64,000 bases of DNA from Psychrobacter immobilis (GTDB lineage: Bacteria > Pseudomonadota > Gammaproteobacteria > Pseudomonadales > Moraxellaceae), in NCBI RefSeq assembly GCF_904846065.1, contig NZ_CAJGZV010000001.1, positions 2,666,001 to 2,730,000 on the forward strand, given 5' to 3'. The position numbers and the translations under genes were made by a program. Positions 45,215 to 54,824 of this stretch are shown here, piece after piece (the stretch's first letter is position 1; each line of letters opens with the position of its first letter). The notes beneath the pieces are model-generated. The model was not told where the DNA came from. It ran no database searches and was given only the letters and a program-made list of their open reading frames with translations.

Positions 45215-45413
45215 TCGGTCTGTGAGACATATGTTGCTCAATCAAGCATAATTATTATTATGCTGTGACAAAATATAGATATGATAAAAGCTGTGTTATG
45301 CTAAATTGGTATAAGCCCTTAAAAAATACAGCCTTTAGAAGAGATACCTAAAGTACAGCCTTTATACAATGGCGCTTAGCTACAATACTATACCTACAAA
45401 CGTCTTTTAATAT

Positions 45414-45758
45414 ATGCGACCGAAGCTACTTATGACCGATAATTTAACCATTTATAAGCAAATTTATCCAAGCCAATGCACCAAGATTGCTGAGCTTGGC
45501 TACCGCTCCGTGCTCAATATTCGTCCTGATGCCGAGACAGAAACGCAGCCCAATAGCGACGACTTTACCAGTGCGACGGCAAAAGCCAACCTTACTTATC
45601 ATCATTTACCGTTTGATGATGAGCGCTTGAGCATGGAGACTGTCGAGCAATTTGCGGCGTTTTATCGCTCGATGCCTAAACCGATATTGATGTTTTGCGG
45701 GACAGGTGCACGTGCTAAATTGTTGTATCAAAGCGCATTGATGCAAGGTTTGTTATAA
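45414..45758 (+). CDS. TIGR01244-family sulfur transferase/phosphatase-like protein (first of two)
   Basis: A protein of about 110 residues with the Blh N-terminal-like fold. IYPSQCTKIAELGYRSVLNI leads to NIRPDAE, and the anion loop is MFCGTGARAK where its paralogue has FCRTGNRS. Sulfur transferases of this type sit beside ETHE1-like dioxygenases. The loop keeps the Cys and its Arg in a CxxxxR spacing. The start may be 45414 or the in-frame ATG 45432; neither has a strong ribosome site. Confidence 0.83.
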   Translation: MRPKLLMTDNLTIYKQIYPSQCTKIAELGYRSVLNIRPDAETETQPNSDDFTSATAKANLTYHHLPFDDERLSMETVEQFAAFYRSMPKPILMFCGTGARAKLLYQSALMQGLL

Positions 45759-45886
45759 CCATTACTATAAAAAAGCGATAGCGTTTACATACGGTCTCTT
45801 TAGAAAGTTGCCTATTAAGATTAGGCTAAGATTCTGTATCTTACACCACACACTTTATTTAATATGAAAAATAAAAAGGAGCTCTT

Positions 45887-46219
45887 ATGAGCCATCAAAT
45901 TAGTATTACTGGACAAATCACCCCTGATCAAGTACCTATGATTGCTGAAAATGGTTTTAAAACCATTATTAACAACCGTCCAGATGGTGAAGAGCCGAAT
46001 CAACCGACCAGCGCTGAGATTGAGGCCGCTGCTAAAAAAGCAGGTCTTGCTTATAAAGAAGTGTCTTTCGCTGGTAATGAGCTTAATCAAAACCATGTCG
46101 AAGAATTTGCTGATTTCTTCAATCAAGCTGAACAGCCAATGCTAATTTTTTGCCGTACTGGCAACCGCTCAACAGGTATCTACGAAGCGGCAAAGCGTAT
46201 GGATTTATTAGACGATTGA
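45887..46219 (+). CDS. TIGR01244-family sulfur transferase/phosphatase-like protein (second of two)
   Basis: A 110-residue paralogue of the preceding gene. It starts QISITGQITPDQVPMIAENG, then FKTIINNRPDGEEPNQPTS, and carries the complete loop LIFCRTGNRSTGIYE. An AAAGGAG site supports the start. Both resemble the phosphatase-like domain fused to MBL dioxygenase in Blh proteins. The likely role is moving or hydrolysing sulfane sulfur during sulfide detoxification; enzymatic proof for this subfamily is limited. Confidence 0.88.
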   Translation: MSHQISITGQITPDQVPMIAENGFKTIINNRPDGEEPNQPTSAEIEAAAKKAGLAYKEVSFAGNELNQNHVEEFADFFNQAEQPMLIFCRTGNRSTGIYEAAKRMDLLDD

Positions 46220-46249
46220 TAGTGATTTAAATATAATTACTACTGCTGA

Positions 46250-46286
46250 AAAAACGCCCGTCCAAATTTTGGATGGGCATTTTTTA
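46250..46286 (+). terminator. terminator of the TIGR01244 gene pair
   Basis: GCCCGTCCAA/TTGGATGGGC stem (one G-T) followed by ATTTTTT. Confidence 0.9.
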
Positions 46287-46369
46287 TTGGAATTACTAAA
46301 CTATAGACTGGTTAATTTTTAATATTGAGCACATAATAAAATACTACTTATACAGCTCAATAGGATTTT

Positions 46370-47119
46370 ATGATGCAAAAACCGCTACTCATCATCGGCA
46401 ATAAAAACTATTCGTCATGGTCATTGCGAGCTTGGCTACTACTCAAAGCTTTTAATATTAATTTTGATGAGCAACTGATTGAACTGTTTCATCCATCCGC
46501 GATACCCATTCTCGATGAGCATGCGCCAACAGGCAAAGTACCCGTTTTAGTCTATGGTGAAAATGACGAAAAGGTCACAGTTTGGGACACCTTAGCGATT
46601 GCCATGCATATCAATGATTATTTTACCAACGTAGATGTTTGGACAGGACTGAGTAGGTCTGAGACTAAAAGTAATACTAGCATCAGAATAAATAGCGCCT
46701 ATTGCCAAAGTATCGTCGCTGAAATGCATTCAGGGCTGATGGGCATTCGTAGTGACATGCCGATGAACATTCGAGCCATAGCAAAAATACAACCCAGCGC
46801 TGCATGTTTAAAGGACATTGCTCGTATCGAAGAGATTTTTGCAGATTGTTTAAAAAGTCGCTCAACAGACAGCTATTTGTTTGGTCCATTCACGGCTGCC
46901 GATGCTTTTTTCGCACCAGTTATTCTACGTTTGCAAACGTATGCCGATGCCTCTGACATAGTATTAAAGCCAACGACCAAACAGTATTGTGAGACGATGT
47001 TAAACAATCCCCATCTACAGGCTTGGCGGGAGGCAGCACTTGAAGAAACTCGCGTAATTAAAGAAGATGAAGCAGGTGAGATACTTTCGGTGGTTGGGGT
47101 GTTGGCTGACCAAAGGTGA
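46370..47119 (+). CDS. glutathione S-transferase family protein
   Basis: A 249-residue protein. The N-terminal thioredoxin-like domain begins LLIIGNKNYSSWSLRAWLLL, the SSWS pattern of the GstB/YfcF-like group. It is followed by TGKVPVLVYG with the cis-Pro and an all-helical C-terminal domain (LFGPFTAADAFFAPVILRL). The substrate is unknown. A Ser-rich N-terminal active site suggests glutathione transferase or maleylacetoacetate isomerase-like chemistry. Confidence 0.88.
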   Translation: MMQKPLLIIGNKNYSSWSLRAWLLLKAFNINFDEQLIELFHPSAIPILDEHAPTGKVPVLVYGENDEKVTVWDTLAIAMHINDYFTNVDVWTGLSRSETKSNTSIRINSAYCQSIVAEMHSGLMGIRSDMPMNIRAIAKIQPSAACLKDIARIEEIFADCLKSRSTDSYLFGPFTAADAFFAPVILRLQTYADASDIVLKPTTKQYCETMLNNPHLQAWREAALEETRVIKEDEAGEILSVVGVLADQR

Positions 47120-47135
47120 ATCATTGAAAACGAGC

Positions 47136-47957
47136 CTAATAATTATCTTTTAAAGGATATTCATTAGGCTCTATATAGCCTTTGTTTTTTTGATAATTAA
47201 TACGATAAGTAGCGTTATGATATTTCTTGCCTTTCACAAATCCATTGAGTGTTATTTCTAAAGGATAAAATCCATTAACCGTTTTACGACTATCGATGGC
47301 AAAAGTAGTTTTGGTATTATCGCACTCTGACATATTCTCTTCACATTTCCCAACGTCTTCATTGTTATGATCCATGCCTATCCAACTTTCTTTGATACCT
47401 CCTCCATCGGGTATTAATATGACAAGGTAATCGTTGTAGTACCCTTGGATTGCGTTGCTATGCTTATTTAAAAAACCCCATGCATTCGGTCCGAACTTCT
47501 GTAAACGCCATTTAGAAAGACCAAAACCAAAACTTCCAGCGGTCATGGTAGGATTTGCTGACTCTACTTGCCAGCTACTACCTTGTGGTTTCAATACAAG
47601 CATACCGACCAAACCACTGTCAAAGCGAGTGTCGGTATACTCCAACGCTTCACCATCCTCATTAAAACTAGCGTTACCTTTCACCACTATATATAAACGT
47701 TTACCTTTATCAGTCTCTAATACTCGTTGTCTATCGATTTCAATACAATAGCCCGTAAACTCCCGTTCTCCAGTTAAACCATTATAAGGCCCTGAGGGTG
47801 CAATGATACCTTGGCACTGTTGAGCCTTATTATAGATAGGATAGTATTCTTTAATAATCTCATTAACGCTTTTTGCCGATACAACATTTGATAAGCTCAT
47901 AAGCGTAATCGCACCAACAATGCTTAAAGTTATTTGTGATAGTTTGAAGTTTGTCAT
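47136..47957 (-). CDS. secreted protein of unknown function, paralogue A
   Basis: A 273-residue precursor with a signal peptide (hydrophobic to LSNVVSAKS). The mature protein begins VNEIIKEYYPIYNKAQQCQG, has a second Cys in GYCIEIDRQ, a Trp/Gly-rich centre (FGLSKWRLQKFGPNAWGFLN), and ends with NGFYPLEITLNGFVKGK and YPLKDNY. It is clearly paralogous along its whole length to the next gene (48045-48890). A CxC pair and conserved WGF motif imply a compact periplasmic or secreted fold. I do not recognise the family. Confidence 0.8.
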   Translation of the reverse strand: MTNFKLSQITLSIVGAITLMSLSNVVSAKSVNEIIKEYYPIYNKAQQCQGIIAPSGPYNGLTGEREFTGYCIEIDRQRVLETDKGKRLYIVVKGNASFNEDGEALEYTDTRFDSGLVGMLVLKPQGSSWQVESANPTMTAGSFGFGLSKWRLQKFGPNAWGFLNKHSNAIQGYYNDYLVILIPDGGGIKESWIGMDHNNEDVGKCEENMSECDNTKTTFAIDSRKTVNGFYPLEITLNGFVKGKKYHNATYRINYQKNKGYIEPNEYPLKDNY

Positions 47958-48044
47958 ACTTTATCTTTTCCTAAACGCTTAACGGTTATTTTTGCGACAG
48001 CTGCAGCGTGATGTACATTACGATATAAACAATAAAGTCGACAC

Positions 48045-48890
48045 TTAAAAACTGACATCTTTCATTGGATAATCATTAGGTACTTGATACCCTAATCGGG
48101 GCTGATATTTAATAATATAGACTTTATTTTTATATACCTTATCATCCTCAAAACCGTTTAGCGTAATCTCTAATGGATAAAAACCATTAATTATCATCTT
48201 CTTATCAACGCCTAGCTTAGCCTTTAAAAGTGTACAAGTACTGGCATCAGGATTGCTACAACCTCCTGCTGACCCAGATCCTCCATTAGAATGTTCATAC
48301 TTGGCTTCTACCCAGCTTCTTCTAATATTACTCTTGTCTGGCGTAAGTAACACAAAAGCCGAGCCTGAATGAACCCAATGCGAATCACTATGAACATTAA
48401 TAAATCCCCATTTATCAGGGGCAACTTGTATCAGCTTCCAGTCTTTTAGACCTTTACCAGAAGCACCTGCATTCATCGCTGGATTGGCAGATTCTACTTC
48501 CCAGCCTGAACCTTGTGGCTTTAGAACAAACATGCCTACTAGACCAGAAAAGACGTGTGCTCCATACGCTTCGCTACCATCTTCATTAAAACCGATGTCG
48601 CCAATGACCGATATATATAACCTTGTACCCTGCTTGGCTTGTACCTTTAATTGTCTATCAATTTTAATACAGTAACCGTTTTGATAAAGTATGCCTTCGC
48701 CATCTGATGAACCGTTATTAGCCATAATACCTCGACACTGCTTTGTCTCATTATAGATGGGATAGTATTCATTCAGAATCTCATTGACGGTTTGCCCTGC
48801 ATAAGCATTGGTTACACTGAATAGTACAAATATAAAAGCTAGGCATTTAGCCCAATAATTATTTTTGCGAATTGCATATTTATTTTTCAC
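48045..48890 (-). CDS. secreted protein of unknown function, paralogue B
   Basis: A 281-residue tandem paralogue of the preceding gene, with a signal peptide ending AYAGQT. Shared blocks are VNEILNEYYPIYNETKQCRG, GYCIKIDRQ, GMFVLKPQGSGWEVESANPA, KWGFINVHSD, NGFYPLEITLNGFEDDK and YPMKDVSF. Differences include a Gly/Ser/Cys-rich insert (SNGGSGSAGGCSNP). The 87-bp gap between the two genes has no terminator, so they may be cotranscribed. Function is unknown. Confidence 0.8.
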   Translation of the reverse strand: MKNKYAIRKNNYWAKCLAFIFVLFSVTNAYAGQTVNEILNEYYPIYNETKQCRGIMANNGSSDGEGILYQNGYCIKIDRQLKVQAKQGTRLYISVIGDIGFNEDGSEAYGAHVFSGLVGMFVLKPQGSGWEVESANPAMNAGASGKGLKDWKLIQVAPDKWGFINVHSDSHWVHSGSAFVLLTPDKSNIRRSWVEAKYEHSNGGSGSAGGCSNPDASTCTLLKAKLGVDKKMIINGFYPLEITLNGFEDDKVYKNKVYIIKYQPRLGYQVPNDYPMKDVSF

Positions 48891-48965
48891 TATTAAGGTT
48901 CTCGTAAAATATTAACGAACATAAGTTAATTTATAATTTTTTACAAGTAGTATATCAGCACCCAT

Positions 48966-48992
48966 AAAAAAACCACCTCAAAAGAGGTGGCT
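48966..48992 (-). terminator. terminator of ahpF
   Basis: CCACCTC/GAGGTGG stem with a 4-base loop; on the minus strand it is followed by seven T. Confidence 0.88.
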
Positions 48993-49020
48993 TGTTAGAC
49001 TAAATTTAGCGTGAAATAAC

Positions 49021-50598
49021 TTACTGCATAACCAAGTACTCGAACGCTGACAGTGCAGCTTTTGAACCCTCGCCCATCGCAATGTTAATTTGCTTAAATG
49101 GCACAGTGGTCACGTCACCACAAGCAAAGATACCTTTACGATCAGTACGGCAGCGCTCATCAATCTCAATCTCGCCAAAACGGTTCAAATCAACAAAGCC
49201 TTTGACAAACGCAGAGTTCGGTACTAGACCAATCTGTACAAACACCCCTGCCAAGTCACGCTCATGAGTATCACCTGTACTGCGATCTTGATACACGATC
49301 GAAGTCACTTTACCATCAGTCGCTTTAATTTCTTGCGTCGCTGCGCCAGTGATAAATTCGATATTGGCTTTTTCTTTGGCTTTGTTAATCAATACCTGAT
49401 CCGCTTTTAAATCATCCGCGAACTCAAGCACAGTCACATGCTTCACGATACCAGCAAGATCTAATGCCGCTTCGATACCAGAGTTACCACCACCAACGAC
49501 AGCAATGTCTTTACCCTTAAAGAATGGGCCGTCACAGTGCGCACAGAAAGCCACGCCTTTACCGATGTTCTCTTCTTCACCCGGAACACCAAGCTTACGC
49601 CACTGAGCACCCGTCGCTAAGATAATACTGCGTGTCTCAAACGTCTCACCCGTGTTTAGATGAATGCGATAGTTTTCATCTTCTGTCTCACTAATTTCTT
49701 TGACGCTGACATGCTCTTTTAAAGTAATATCGTATTCGCGTAAATGTTTTTCAAAGTTCGCTGATAGCTCAGTACCCGTGGTTAAAGGCACAGAAATCAA
49801 GTTTTCGATATCCTGCGTGTCTTTCACCTGTCCGCCGATACGATCAGCAACCATCGTCACTTTTAAGCCTTTACGAGCGGTATAAATCGCAGCGGCAACA
49901 CCAGCTGGACCTGCACCAATAATCGTCACATCTTGCTGCTCTAACTGCTCAGCATCGTCATCAGCTTCTGCTAACAAGTCAGGAAACTGCTCTTGCAACT
50001 TTCCAATCAATTTTGCCGTGTCGATGAGACCATTGGCAAACGGTTTACCATTTAAGAATACCGCTGGTACACCTTGGATGTTATTAACATCAACCTGCTC
50101 TTGGAATAGAGCACCATCAATCATCTCGTTGCTAATGCCATCGTTCAATAGTGCAAACTGGTTGAGCGCTTGTACCACTTCTGGGCAACTGTGGCAAGAT
50201 AGCGACACGTAAGTTTGAAACTGTAGTGGCTTATTAAAACGCTTAATCAGCTTTTGAATACTTTCATCCAATTTTAGCGTATGACCACCCGCTTGCAAAA
50301 TAGCCAAAATCAGCGAGGTAAATTCATGACCACCAGGGATACCACTAAAAACAATACCCGTATCAGTCAATGCACCATCGACATGACTGACTACTTTAAA
50401 GCTAATTGGACTTGGTAAGCTATCATCAGTTGCTGTTGCATCAAAATTGATTTTATCTGTGGTGCCAGCGATTTTAGTCAAAAAATCAATCAACTCAGCA
50501 CGCTTACTATGTTCGCCACTACCCAATACGAAGGTAATTGGACGAGTCATCTTTTCACTGTAACTTTTGATGGCATCTAATAAACTTTTATCTATCAT
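49021..50598 (-). CDS. ahpF: alkyl hydroperoxide reductase subunit F
   Basis: FAD/NADH disulfide reductase that recycles AhpC. The N-terminal tandem thioredoxin-fold domain has its redox pair in [11 protein letters not shown]. It is followed by the FAD loop [20 protein letters not shown], the reductase CxxC in [14 protein letters not shown], the NADH loop [18 protein letters not shown], and the C-terminal [16 protein letters not shown]. Length (525 aa) matches E. coli AhpF (521). It is separated from ahpC by about 0.9 kb with a YdcH gene between, so the two are independent transcription units. Confidence 0.96.
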   Translation of the reverse strand: MIDKSLLDAIKSYSEKMTRPITFVLGSGEHSKRAELIDFLTKIAGTTDKINFDATATDDSLPSPISFKVVSHVDGALTDTGIVFSGIPGGHEFTSLILAILQAGGHTLKLDESIQKLIKRFNKPLQFQTYVSLSCHSCPEVVQALNQFALLNDGISNEMIDGALFQEQVDVNNIQGVPAVFLNGKPFANGLIDTAKLIGKLQEQFPDLLAEADDDAEQLEQQDVTIIGAGPAGVAAAIYTARKGLKVTMVADRIGGQVKDTQDIENLISVPLTTGTELSANFEKHLREYDITLKEHVSVKEISETEDENYRIHLNTGETFETRSIILATGAQWRKLGVPGEEENIGKGVAFCAHCDGPFFKGKDIAVVGGGNSGIEAALDLAGIVKHVTVLEFADDLKADQVLINKAKEKANIEFITGAATQEIKATDGKVTSIVYQDRSTGDTHERDLAGVFVQIGLVPNSAFVKGFVDLNRFGEIEIDERCRTDRKGIFACGDVTTVPFKQINIAMGEGSKAALSAFEYLVMQ

Positions 50599-51100
50599 GT
50601 TTGTTCCTCATCATTACTGGATATGTAACGGCAACTGTCATGTTGCTCGTTCAAATATAGACTATTTGGTATTAATAATTTTATCTAAAATATTATAGGC
50701 CATAAGTTTATGCCCTTTGATGTCTCTATTATCATAGGTTCTGAGGGTTTCGGCAAGCTGAGAAACTCAAATCTTATGTTTTATAAAACCAATCATTAAT
50801 TATCATTTATAATTAAATTTCAATTTACATACAGATTATTATCATGGTAACAAGGCTGTTTTTTCGCTACAATCAAATGAGGCTAATAGGAAAAACTCTT
50901 ATTTCCCTCGTTGCAGATTGTCTTTTATGCAAGTTTATCAAAGACGCTTTCTGCTACTATTAGGTCTTATCCATATTGAGCTAAATAGTGTTTTGGCTTA
51001 ATAAAATCAAGTCTCAAAATCATAGCAATTCATCAAAACAATCTTACGACCATGCGCGGATGCTTACTGCAAGCTTGCGCTTCATAACAAGGATGACAAC
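50599..51100. other. intergenic region upstream of ahpF
   Basis: About 500 bp, AT-rich. It should contain the ahpF promoter; I could not identify a full four-element OxyR site (ATAG-N7-CTAT repeats). No gene supported. Confidence 0.55.
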
Positions 51101-51349
51101 ATGAGAAAGACTGATACATGGCAAGATAACAAAGACATTATTGCTGAGCTTAAGCTAAAAGACAGTCATTTTGCGACGATCTTTGATGAGCATACCCAGC
51201 TAGATCAGCAGATTAATCAGTTGGATAAAAACTTGGTGACACACACCAGTCGCGATGAAGAAATTGAACTGATGAAACGACGAAAACTGCATTTAAAAGA
51301 TGAGATTTATAAGATAATTGATAAAAATAAACTACAATCTCATGCTTAG
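51101..51349 (+). CDS. YdcH-family (DUF465) protein
   Basis: An 82-residue helical-hairpin protein. Its sequence FATIFDEHTQLDQQINQLDK and ELMKRRKLHLKDEIYKII match DUF465/YdcH, a widespread family with unknown role. It has its own terminator shared with ahpC. Confidence 0.88.
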   Translation: MRKTDTWQDNKDIIAELKLKDSHFATIFDEHTQLDQQINQLDKNLVTHTSRDEEIELMKRRKLHLKDEIYKIIDKNKLQSHA

Positions 51350-51403
51350 CGCTTCACTTATTATCACGATGCATGAATAAAAACACTTATTGTCAAATAA
51401 CAT

Positions 51404-51441
51404 AAAAAGACCCCATCAACTTATGCTGATGGGGTCTTCAT
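51404..51441. terminator. bidirectional terminator between the YdcH gene and ahpC
   Basis: GACCCCATCA/TGATGGGGTC, a perfect 10-bp stem flanked by A and T-rich sequence. Confidence 0.9.
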
Positions 51442-51522
51442 TTATAATGCTGATTTAACTCAAAGTAGGATATACAGCACTACAAATATCTAAAGTATTG
51501 AGCCAGTTCGTTAAATCAAGAG

Positions 51523-52089
51523 CTAGATTTTACCAACAAGATCAAGACTTGGTTTTAGCGTTTCTTGACCAGCTTCCCAAGCTGCTGGGCAAACTTCGCC
51601 ATCGTTTTCACGAACATATTGGGCTGCTTTTACTTTACGTAGCATGTCTTTTGCACTACGGCCAATACCACCAGCATGAATCTCAGCAACTTGAATCAAG
51701 CCGTCTGGATCAACTAGGAATGTACCGCGTTCAGCCAAACCTGCTTCTTCGATCATGACGTTAAAGCCACGAGTGATACGGCCAGTAGGATCACCGATCA
51801 TTGGATACTGTACTTTGCCGATCGCTTCTGAAGAATCATGCCATGCTTTATGCGTGAAATGAGTATCAGTAGATACTGAGTATACTTCTACGCCCAAACC
51901 TTTAAGCTCGTCGTAATGAGCCGCCATGTCTTCAAGTTCAGTTGGGCAAACAAAGGTAAAGTCAGCTGGGTAGAATAAAAAGATTGCCCAGTTGCCTTTT
52001 ACGTCTTCTGAAGTGATGGTTTTGAATTCACCATTAACGTACGCATCAGCTGAAAATTCTGGGATTTCTTGATTGATAATAGACGCCAT
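51523..52089 (-). CDS. ahpC: alkyl hydroperoxide reductase subunit C (2-Cys peroxiredoxin)
   Basis: Thiol peroxidase reducing H2O2 and organic peroxides. The peroxidatic Cys48 is in [14 protein letters not shown] and the resolving Cys167 in [25 protein letters not shown] and the Arg in GRITRGF complete the typical AhpC set. 188 residues, as in E. coli (187). It is divergent from oxyR, which likely regulates it. Confidence 0.97.
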   Translation of the reverse strand: MASIINQEIPEFSADAYVNGEFKTITSEDVKGNWAIFLFYPADFTFVCPTELEDMAAHYDELKGLGVEVYSVSTDTHFTHKAWHDSSEAIGKVQYPMIGDPTGRITRGFNVMIEEAGLAERGTFLVDPDGLIQVAEIHAGGIGRSAKDMLRKVKAAQYVRENDGEVCPAAWEAGQETLKPSLDLVGKI

Positions 52090-52449
52090 GATTGGCTCCT
52101 TTATAGTTGATTGATAGTTAAGTTGATTAAAATTTCTTGGTATGATTGTTTCTATTAAGCCTTTTATTAAGCCTTTACTGCTTTGGGCTACCTGACAAAC
52201 TATACGCGAATTCTATCGTTAATCCAGTTAAAAGTTTTTAATGTGATGTTTTGTTTTATTAAACTTGTTAAACTATTCTCTCTACTTTTTATCATCAGTG
52301 CATTATGCATCAGCCACTATAGAGCATCCGTCAGTCACTATACAGCCGTTAGGTTACGTTAAGATGACATCGAGTTTGGATATCGAATTGGTACACCAAA
52401 TGAATCAGCATAATATATCACGTTAAAAACCCATTAATAGAGAGGTTTT
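52090..52449. promoter_or_regulatory. ahpC-oxyR divergent control region
   Basis: 360 bp between divergent genes. An imperfect 15-bp direct repeat (CAGCCACTATAGAGC at 52311 and CAGTCACTATACAGC at 52332) is offset by exactly 21 bp, two helical turns, as expected for a multi-site regulator. It does not match the classical OxyR consensus, so this is only a candidate operator. Confidence 0.4.
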
Positions 52450-53358
52450 ATGATTACTTTACGTCAACTTGAGTTTGCTTTAGCAGTGGCCAAGCACCGT
52501 CACTTCAAACGTGCAGCAGAAGACTGTAATATCTCGCAATCGGCACTGAGTTTGGGTATTGCCGAGTTAGAAAAGCAACTGGATACGCAGATTTTTGAGC
52601 GTAACAATAAGCAAGTATTGATTACCCCTATTGGTGAAGACATTTTAACGCGGGCGCAGCGAGTTTTTTCTGAAGTCAATGATTTGACCACACGCGCCCA
52701 TAGCCATCAATCGCCGCTGGCGTATCCGATGACTGTCGGTATCATTCCAACGATTGCGCCTTATCTGTTGCCAAAAGTCTTACCTGCCCTACGAGCCAAT
52801 TATCCAGAATTTCGTATGACCATCGTTGAGCAACAAACGGAGCGTTTGCTAGAGCAAGTGCGTTACGGTCATATTGATACGGCTATTATTGCGCTGCCTT
52901 ATGCGGTCGATGGTTTGCACAGCTTTGAATTTTGGAGCGAAGATTTCTTTGCCGTATTCCCAAAAGATGATGTGCATGCCAAGCTTGAAACCATCAACGC
53001 GGATGAGCTGGCTACCGCCAATCTTATGCTGCTCGGCGAAGGGCATTGCTTGACCGATCAGACGCTGTCTGTCTGTCATTTTGACCGTGCACAGATGAAG
53101 TCAAGCTTTTCAGATGCCAGTCTAAACACCCTTATACAGATGGCACTTGCCAATATGGGGACGACATTGGTGCCAGAAATGGCATTGGATCAGCTGCATC
53201 TGCAAAACCAAAATGCCGTCGCGATACCACTCGCTGAGAAAGGACCGCATCGTCATATTGCCTTTGTCACCCGTTTGAACTATGCCCGTGTCGATGACGT
53301 CAACTTATTGGGTAAAGTGTTTAAGCAAGCCTTTGAAGATACTGCTAATAAAGAATAA
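52450..53358 (+). CDS. oxyR: peroxide-sensing LysR regulator OxyR
   Basis: A 302-residue LysR-type regulator with an N-terminal helix-turn-helix (RAAEDCNISQSALSLGIAEL). The sensing cysteines are conserved: Cys200 and Cys209 in EGHCLTDQTLSVCHFD align with E. coli Cys199 and Cys208. Oxidation to a disulfide activates transcription. The position divergent from ahpC is the common arrangement. It is followed 45 bp later by an HD-domain gene on the same strand. Confidence 0.95.
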   Translation: MITLRQLEFALAVAKHRHFKRAAEDCNISQSALSLGIAELEKQLDTQIFERNNKQVLITPIGEDILTRAQRVFSEVNDLTTRAHSHQSPLAYPMTVGIIPTIAPYLLPKVLPALRANYPEFRMTIVEQQTERLLEQVRYGHIDTAIIALPYAVDGLHSFEFWSEDFFAVFPKDDVHAKLETINADELATANLMLLGEGHCLTDQTLSVCHFDRAQMKSSFSDASLNTLIQMALANMGTTLVPEMALDQLHLQNQNAVAIPLAEKGPHRHIAFVTRLNYARVDDVNLLGKVFKQAFEDTANKE

Positions 53359-53403
53359 TCTGTTGGTTGTAAATTGCCAGCAGTTATCAAATGAAGGTTA
53401 ACG

Positions 53404-54087
53404 ATGGACGATTTGTCGCAACTAAATACTGAGCTTGGTACGATTTTTACGCAGCATTTATCCGCTATGAGTAGCCATATCACGCTAGAGCAAGTGAGCA
53501 TACTTTGGCAGGATATCACCATGCGTTATAACGAGCCGCAGCGTGCTTATCATAGCTTGCAACATATTCAGCAGTTGTTTGGGCAGTTCGATCAGGTTAA
53601 AGATAATTTGCATAAGCCGCATATCATTGCGTTAGCACTGTTGTATCATGATGTGATATATGAGCCGATGCGCTCAGATAATGAGCTTAAAAGTGCAGAA
53701 TATGCAGTAGAGTCATTAACTGGTTATTTAAATGCGGAGCAATGCCAACATATCTATGCGCTGATTATGATGACGGCTAGTCATCAAATTGACAAATGGT
53801 CAAACAAAGCTAAAGCGAGAGAAGAATACAGCGATGCCGCTTATTTACTAGATATGGACTTAAGTATTTTAGGGTCATCTTGGTCGGAGTATGAACACTA
53901 TGCTCACGCTGTACGCCAAGAGTATGCGCATGTCTCAGATGACGATTATCGCGTCGGACGCATGGCCGTATTAAAAGAATTACTGGCACATCCAACGCTT
54001 TATCTGACAGATTATTACTATGCACGGTTAGAGAAGCAGGCTAGAAAAAATATTGAGCACGAAATTACGCTTTTACACGCATCTTAA
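53404..54087 (+). CDS. HD-domain metal-dependent phosphohydrolase
   Basis: A 227-residue protein. The first metal His is in YHSLQHIQQLF, the HD pair in ALLYHDVIYEP, and Asp in YLLDMDLSILGSS. This matches the predicted HD hydrolases of COG4339. The substrate is unknown, perhaps nucleotides. It follows oxyR by 45 bp and is likely cotranscribed, but no functional link is known. The 3' end overlaps the convergent tpm gene by 23 bp. Confidence 0.87.
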   Translation: MDDLSQLNTELGTIFTQHLSAMSSHITLEQVSILWQDITMRYNEPQRAYHSLQHIQQLFGQFDQVKDNLHKPHIIALALLYHDVIYEPMRSDNELKSAEYAVESLTGYLNAEQCQHIYALIMMTASHQIDKWSNKAKAREEYSDAAYLLDMDLSILGSSWSEYEHYAHAVRQEYAHVSDDDYRVGRMAVLKELLAHPTLYLTDYYYARLEKQARKNIEHEITLLHAS

Positions 54088-54670
54088 TAAACAGCTCACT
54101 GCCCTGCCGTGCAGGATGTGAATTATAGCTTGGCTCCATGACTTCAATATCAAAACGCTGCTCAAAACGCCGCTGATATTCAGCTTTTGTACCGCCGAAC
54201 GGTGGCTCTTCTCGTCCAAAATCTTTATCAAAGAGCAAACCAATCAGCTTACCATTCGGTTTCAGTAACGCTGCCATCTGCTGCACATACTCATCACGGC
54301 GTGATGGATTTATCGCACAAAAAAACGTCTGCTCAAGCACCCAATCAAACTGATACTGCTCAGGCGATAACTCAAAAAAGTCGGCACAGATTAAATGCTC
54401 CACTGGAAAGTCAGGATAACGCTCAGCAAACGCTGCAATCGGCGCTGGGGCAAAATCAACCAAGGTGACATTGGTAAATCCTTGCTCATGTAAATAACCT
54501 ACTTCGTAAGCATTGCCCGCACCCGGCACCAGAATCGCTTGCTCTTTGGCAGATTCGGGCAGTTGGTCAATATAGGCTTTGAGCGGTGGCGATACCTGTC
54601 CCATATCCCAGCCGATACTGTCTTGCTCATAACGCTGCTGCCAAAACTCCGCTTGATTGACGTTTTCCAT
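54065..54670 (-). CDS. tpm: thiopurine S-methyltransferase
   Basis: SAM-dependent methyltransferase of 201 residues. FWQQRYEQDSIGWDMGQVSP is the TPMT signature, with the SAM site in ILVPGAGNAYEVGYL, VTLVDFAPA and the ICADFFEL strand, then LEQTFFCAINPSRR. In bacteria Tpm methylates thiols and metalloids such as tellurite and selenite. The gene ends inside the convergent HD gene. Confidence 0.92.
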   Translation of the reverse strand: MENVNQAEFWQQRYEQDSIGWDMGQVSPPLKAYIDQLPESAKEQAILVPGAGNAYEVGYLHEQGFTNVTLVDFAPAPIAAFAERYPDFPVEHLICADFFELSPEQYQFDWVLEQTFFCAINPSRRDEYVQQMAALLKPNGKLIGLLFDKDFGREEPPFGGTKAEYQRRFEQRFDIEVMEPSYNSHPARQGSELFIKMRVKA

Positions 54671-54747
54671 ATGACATCCCTGTAGACAAACTTATTATTT
54701 AAACGACACGATTTATATCGTTATGTCTAATCATATCAGGCTTATTA

Positions 54748-54792
54748 GAGCGTGTCTCATTTTAAAGATGGTGATGAAAATGAGGACATGCC
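54748..54792. mobile_element. internally deleted copy of the GGGCGTGTCCTCA MITE
   Basis: A 45-bp hairpin. GAGCGTGTCTCATTTT is followed by AAAGATGGTGATG and then AAAATGAGGACATGCC, with TTA on both sides. It keeps only the terminus and subterminal hairpin of the complete copies at 20643 and 61840. Confidence 0.65.
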
Positions 54793-54824
54793 TTACGATT
54801 ATGGATATTATTTAGATAAATCAT

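Noticed and set aside
45245..45264. AGCATAAT/ATTATGCT hairpin after the SulP gene
   Set aside because: No T run follows, and it is purely AT-rich; not a credible terminator.
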